Positions 5,866 through 8,072 of a stretch of DNA of 8,072 nt are shown here, one piece after another (within the stretch, counting starts at the first letter, position 1; each line of letters opens with the position of its first letter). Made by a program: the position numbers and the translations under genes. Under the pieces are notes generated by a model. It did not search any database and was not told the DNA's origin. It saw only the letters and a list, made by a program, of their open reading frames with translations. Origin of the DNA: JBCBTJ01 sp964597685. Lineage in GTDB: Bacteria; Pseudomonadota; Alphaproteobacteria; Caulobacterales; Hyphomonadaceae. The stretch spans positions 1 to 8,072 of the forward strand of contig CAZQZC010000125.1 in assembly GCA_964597685.1 (NCBI GenBank), given 5' to 3'.

Positions 5866-6747
5866 ATGACAAGCGCTATCGTTCCTTACCGCTCGGTCCT
5901 GTACATGCCCGGCGCCAATCCACGCGCGCTGGAAAAGGCGAAGACCCTGCCGGCCGACGCGCTGATCTTCGATCTGGAGGACGCCGTCGCGCCCGAAGCC
6001 AAGGTTGAGGCGCGCGAAACCGTGGCGATGAAAGTCGCGGCCGGCGGATATGGAGAGCGAAGCGTCTTCATCCGGATCAATGGCTTCGACACCGAATGGG
6101 GCGAAGCCGATCTGAGCGCCGCAATCGAGGCCAAGCCCAACGGCATCCTGGCCCCAAAGATTGAGACCCGCGACGACATCGCCCGATTGGATGCAGCCCT
6201 TCAAAAGGCCGGAGCGCCAGCCGATTTGGCGCTCTGGGTGATGATCGAGACGCCGAAGGCGCTGCTCAACATCGCCGAGGTCGCCGCTGCGGCCAGCCAC
6301 ACGCGCTTGACCGGATTTGTCATGGGGACCAACGATCTGGCGAAGGAATTGCGCGCGGCGCCAACGCCAGACAGGCTCGCCTTCCAGATCGCGCTCAGCC
6401 TAACGGTGGTCGCCGCGCGAGCCTATGGCCTGCTTGCCATAGACGGCGTGTTCAACGACATCCAGGACGCAGAGGGGCTGCAGGCGGAATGCGAACAAGG
6501 CCGCACCCTCGGCTTTGACGGCAAGACCTTGATCCACCCGTCGCAGATCGACGCCTGTAACACGGTCTTTTCACCCGATCCCGACGATGTCGCCCAATGC
6601 CGCGCCGTGATCGACGCCTTTGCCGCGCCCGAAAACGCAGGCAAAGGCGTCTTGAAGGTCAACGGCAAAATGACCGAATTGCTCCACCTTGAAGAGGCTC
6701 GCCGGACGGTTTCGGTCGCAAACGCGATTGCGGCGCGATCGACCTAG
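5866..6747 (+). CDS. HpcH/HpaI (CitE-like) CoA ester lyase
   Basis: A 293-residue TIM-barrel lyase of the CitE-like family, which cleaves or hydrolyses malyl-CoA-type or citryl-CoA-type esters using Mg. Family landmarks are RSVLYMPG with Arg 9, FDLEDAV (35-41), FIRING with Arg 70, MIETPKALLNI with Glu 128, MGTNDLAKEL with Asp 157, and GFDGKTLIHPSQ near the C terminus. Glu 128 and Asp 157 are the expected Mg ligands. No other citrate lyase genes (alpha or gamma subunit, ligase) are in the window, so it is a stand-alone enzyme; malyl-CoA, methylmalyl-CoA or citramalyl-CoA are all possible substrates. The ATG at 5866 gives the normal N terminus; the ORF's upstream extension to 5746 lies inside the divergent acetyltransferase gene. 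The TAG stop shares CTAG with the convergent VWA gene. Confidence 0.92.
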   Translation: MTSAIVPYRSVLYMPGANPRALEKAKTLPADALIFDLEDAVAPEAKVEARETVAMKVAAGGYGERSVFIRINGFDTEWGEADLSAAIEAKPNGILAPKIETRDDIARLDAALQKAGAPADLALWVMIETPKALLNIAEVAAAASHTRLTGFVMGTNDLAKELRAAPTPDRLAFQIALSLTVVAARAYGLLAIDGVFNDIQDAEGLQAECEQGRTLGFDGKTLIHPSQIDACNTVFSPDPDDVAQCRAVIDAFAAPENAGKGVLKVNGKMTELLHLEEARRTVSVANAIAARST

Positions 6748-8072
6748 ATCGTCAGTCGCAGATCGCGGATCTCCTGCGCGATCGCATCATAGGTGGCGGT
6801 CAATTCCGCGCCATTGTTGGCGACAAACGCGAAATCAGGCGACGTGGCGCAGTCGCGCAGCAAGTCTTCGGCTGAATTCGGCGCCTCGAAGGCGATCGTG
6901 TAAAGAACCACGTCCTGGTCTTTGATCGCGTCGCAGAGGGCGAGGCCCTGTTCTTCGCCGTCCCCAAGCTCGTCTTCATCCAAGCGCCAATCGTCGAAAA
7001 TGCCGTCCGACATCATGATGATGACTTTGGTCGTTGTCGCGTCGTTATAGGACCTCGGCTCAGACGCCGCCGGCCAGACGCTCGCCCATTCGGGCGAGAT
7101 CAGCGCCCAGGCGGTGGCGAGGCCTAAACCGCCGTGCGTGCCTAGATCGGCTTCCAAACTCTCGATGTAATCGTCCAGCGCGGATTCGCTGTTTGTCAGC
7201 GGCTGGATCTCGGATTCCGGACATTCGTGATAGCGAAAATTGTTCGCGCTATCGCCGGCGCGAAGACGAAACTCACCGCCGGGCGACGTTTCGCGATCGC
7301 CGGCGAAGGCCTGGGCCTTTTGTTCATCCGTCGCTTCGAAAAACCAAACCGGGCCGGCCGCGCCGAAATAAGCGCCGGGTCCGGGAAGGTCGTCGGTAAA
7401 CGCTGAACTGCCCGCCCGTTCGAAGATGCAGGTGTTTTCGAACTGGACACCAACGGTCTCGAGGCCTTCATAATCGATAAGGTCTTCGCAATCGGCGGTG
7501 TCTTCGCAAAACTCATCGACGTCCGCCAACGTCAAAACACTGGGTAGATCGTCATCGTCTATGAAGTCCTCGGGAACTTCGCGCTCGTAGGTGCGCAGGG
7601 GCTCTTGACCCGTGAAGTCCTCAAAAAAGGGCCCGACATTGACCGCATGATTGTAGGAGGTCATCGCGATGCGAATGTCGTCATTCTCGGGCGTGTCGGG
7701 AAGCAATTGGGCGACCGCTGAACGGGCGGCCGATTGCAATTGGCTCAGCCGCGAACCCGCCATAGAGCCGGACACGTCGAACACCATGGCGATGTCGAGC
7801 CTGCCGACGCTGAAATTTGTGCCCGAATCAACATTGAACGCGATCTCCTCGCGCCCGATGATCCCCGCAATCGTCGTGGGGATGGTGCACGTCACATCGC
7901 CCGTAATGGCTTCGTCTGCGTCGGAGTATATGACATCGACTTCGGCGCAGGCTGTTTGAACCGATTGCGATTCAAGCATGTTCGGAAAAGCTGTTCGAAC
8001 AAAAGCCGTCGTCTCATCCTCGCCGACGCCGTCTTGGGGGGCGGCGACGCGTCCGAGTGGCGAATCGAATCT
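6744..8072 (-). CDS. TadG-like von Willebrand factor A domain protein (5' end outside window)
   Basis: The frame has no stop up to the right edge and gives 442 visible residues; an ATG at 7979 is internal rather than the start, since similarity to TadG-like proteins (the VRTAFPN segment) continues upstream of it. Numbering from that Met, the VWA domain starts near 60 with LDIAMVFDVSGSM (MIDAS DxSxS, Asp 68). It continues with THGGLGLATAWALISPEW, whose Thr is the likely second MIDAS ligand, and IIMMSDGIFD with its Asp. It ends with VVLYTIAFEAPNSAEDLLRDCA and EIRDLRL, the characteristic C terminus of alphaproteobacterial TadG-like pilus-assembly proteins. A large insert between the first two MIDAS elements is very acidic (DFIDDDD, EFCEDTADCEDLIDYE). 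A TadE/TadG-type transmembrane N terminus is expected off the edge but cannot be seen. Confidence 0.87.
   Translation of the reverse strand, partial: RFDSPLGRVAAPQDGVGEDETTAFVRTAFPNMLESQSVQTACAEVDVIYSDADEAITGDVTCTIPTTIAGIIGREEIAFNVDSGTNFSVGRLDIAMVFDVSGSMAGSRLSQLQSAARSAVAQLLPDTPENDDIRIAMTSYNHAVNVGPFFEDFTGQEPLRTYEREVPEDFIDDDDLPSVLTLADVDEFCEDTADCEDLIDYEGLETVGVQFENTCIFERAGSSAFTDDLPGPGAYFGAAGPVWFFEATDEQKAQAFAGDRETSPGGEFRLRAGDSANNFRYHECPESEIQPLTNSESALDDYIESLEADLGTHGGLGLATAWALISPEWASVWPAASEPRSYNDATTTKVIIMMSDGIFDDWRLDEDELGDGEEQGLALCDAIKDQDVVLYTIAFEAPNSAEDLLRDCATSPDFAFVANNGAELTATYDAIAQEIRDLRLTI

Noticed and set aside
1..8072. A mobile island, defence system or CRISPR locus
   Set aside because: No integrase, transposase, phage or nuclease gene, no direct-repeat array, no tRNA gene and no composition break were seen; every gene belongs to a common chromosomal family.

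Overview
The window comes from a GC-rich genome and reads as ordinary chromosomal sequence of an alphaproteobacterium. The style of the proteins (aspartate-semialdehyde dehydrogenase, RarD, a YHS-domain exported protein, a YbjN-like exported protein, a TadG-like VWA protein) suggests the Caulobacterales/Hyphomonadales side, but that placement is inference. There are no transposases, integrases, CRISPR arrays, rRNA or tRNA genes, and no abrupt change in base composition.

Layout: (1) 1-545 (+) is the 3' part of asd. (2) 741-1259 (+) encodes an exported YHS-domain protein followed by a strong intrinsic terminator (1282-1312). (3) 1415-2308 (+) encodes a RarD-type EamA transporter. (4) 2307-2407 is an unusual leader: a hairpin whose U-tract lies on the minus strand, a run of eight G, and a 16-codon ORF with its own ribosome site that overlaps the next start. 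(5) 2404-3114 (+) encodes an ApaH/PrpE-type metallophosphatase. (6) 3118-4230 and 4223-4714 (both -) form an overlapping two-gene unit: an exported YbjN-like protein first, then a class C beta-lactamase-fold serine hydrolase. (7) 4856-5347 (+) encodes a DUF302 lipoprotein. (8) 5344-5817 (-) encodes a GNAT acetyltransferase. (9) 5866-6747 (+) encodes a CitE-like HpcH/HpaI lyase. (10) 6744-8072 (-) is most of a TadG-like von Willebrand A protein that runs off the right edge.

The genes do not form one pathway; most look like single transcription units for amino-acid biosynthesis, transport, acyl-CoA metabolism and envelope functions. The striking feature is architectural. From 2.3 kb onward the strand flips repeatedly, and all three convergent gene pairs have essentially no space between their stops: a 3-bp gap at 3115-3117, a shared CTAA at 5344-5347 and a shared CTAG at 6744-6747. 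None of these junctions can hold a terminator, so transcripts must end inside the opposite gene or run antisense across it. The minus-facing terminator at 2307-2339, just upstream of the phosphatase gene, is well placed to stop a serine-hydrolase transcript that has read through the phosphatase gene antisense. I found no convincing new defence or mobile system; the regulatory layout around 2307-2407 is the best candidate for something undescribed.
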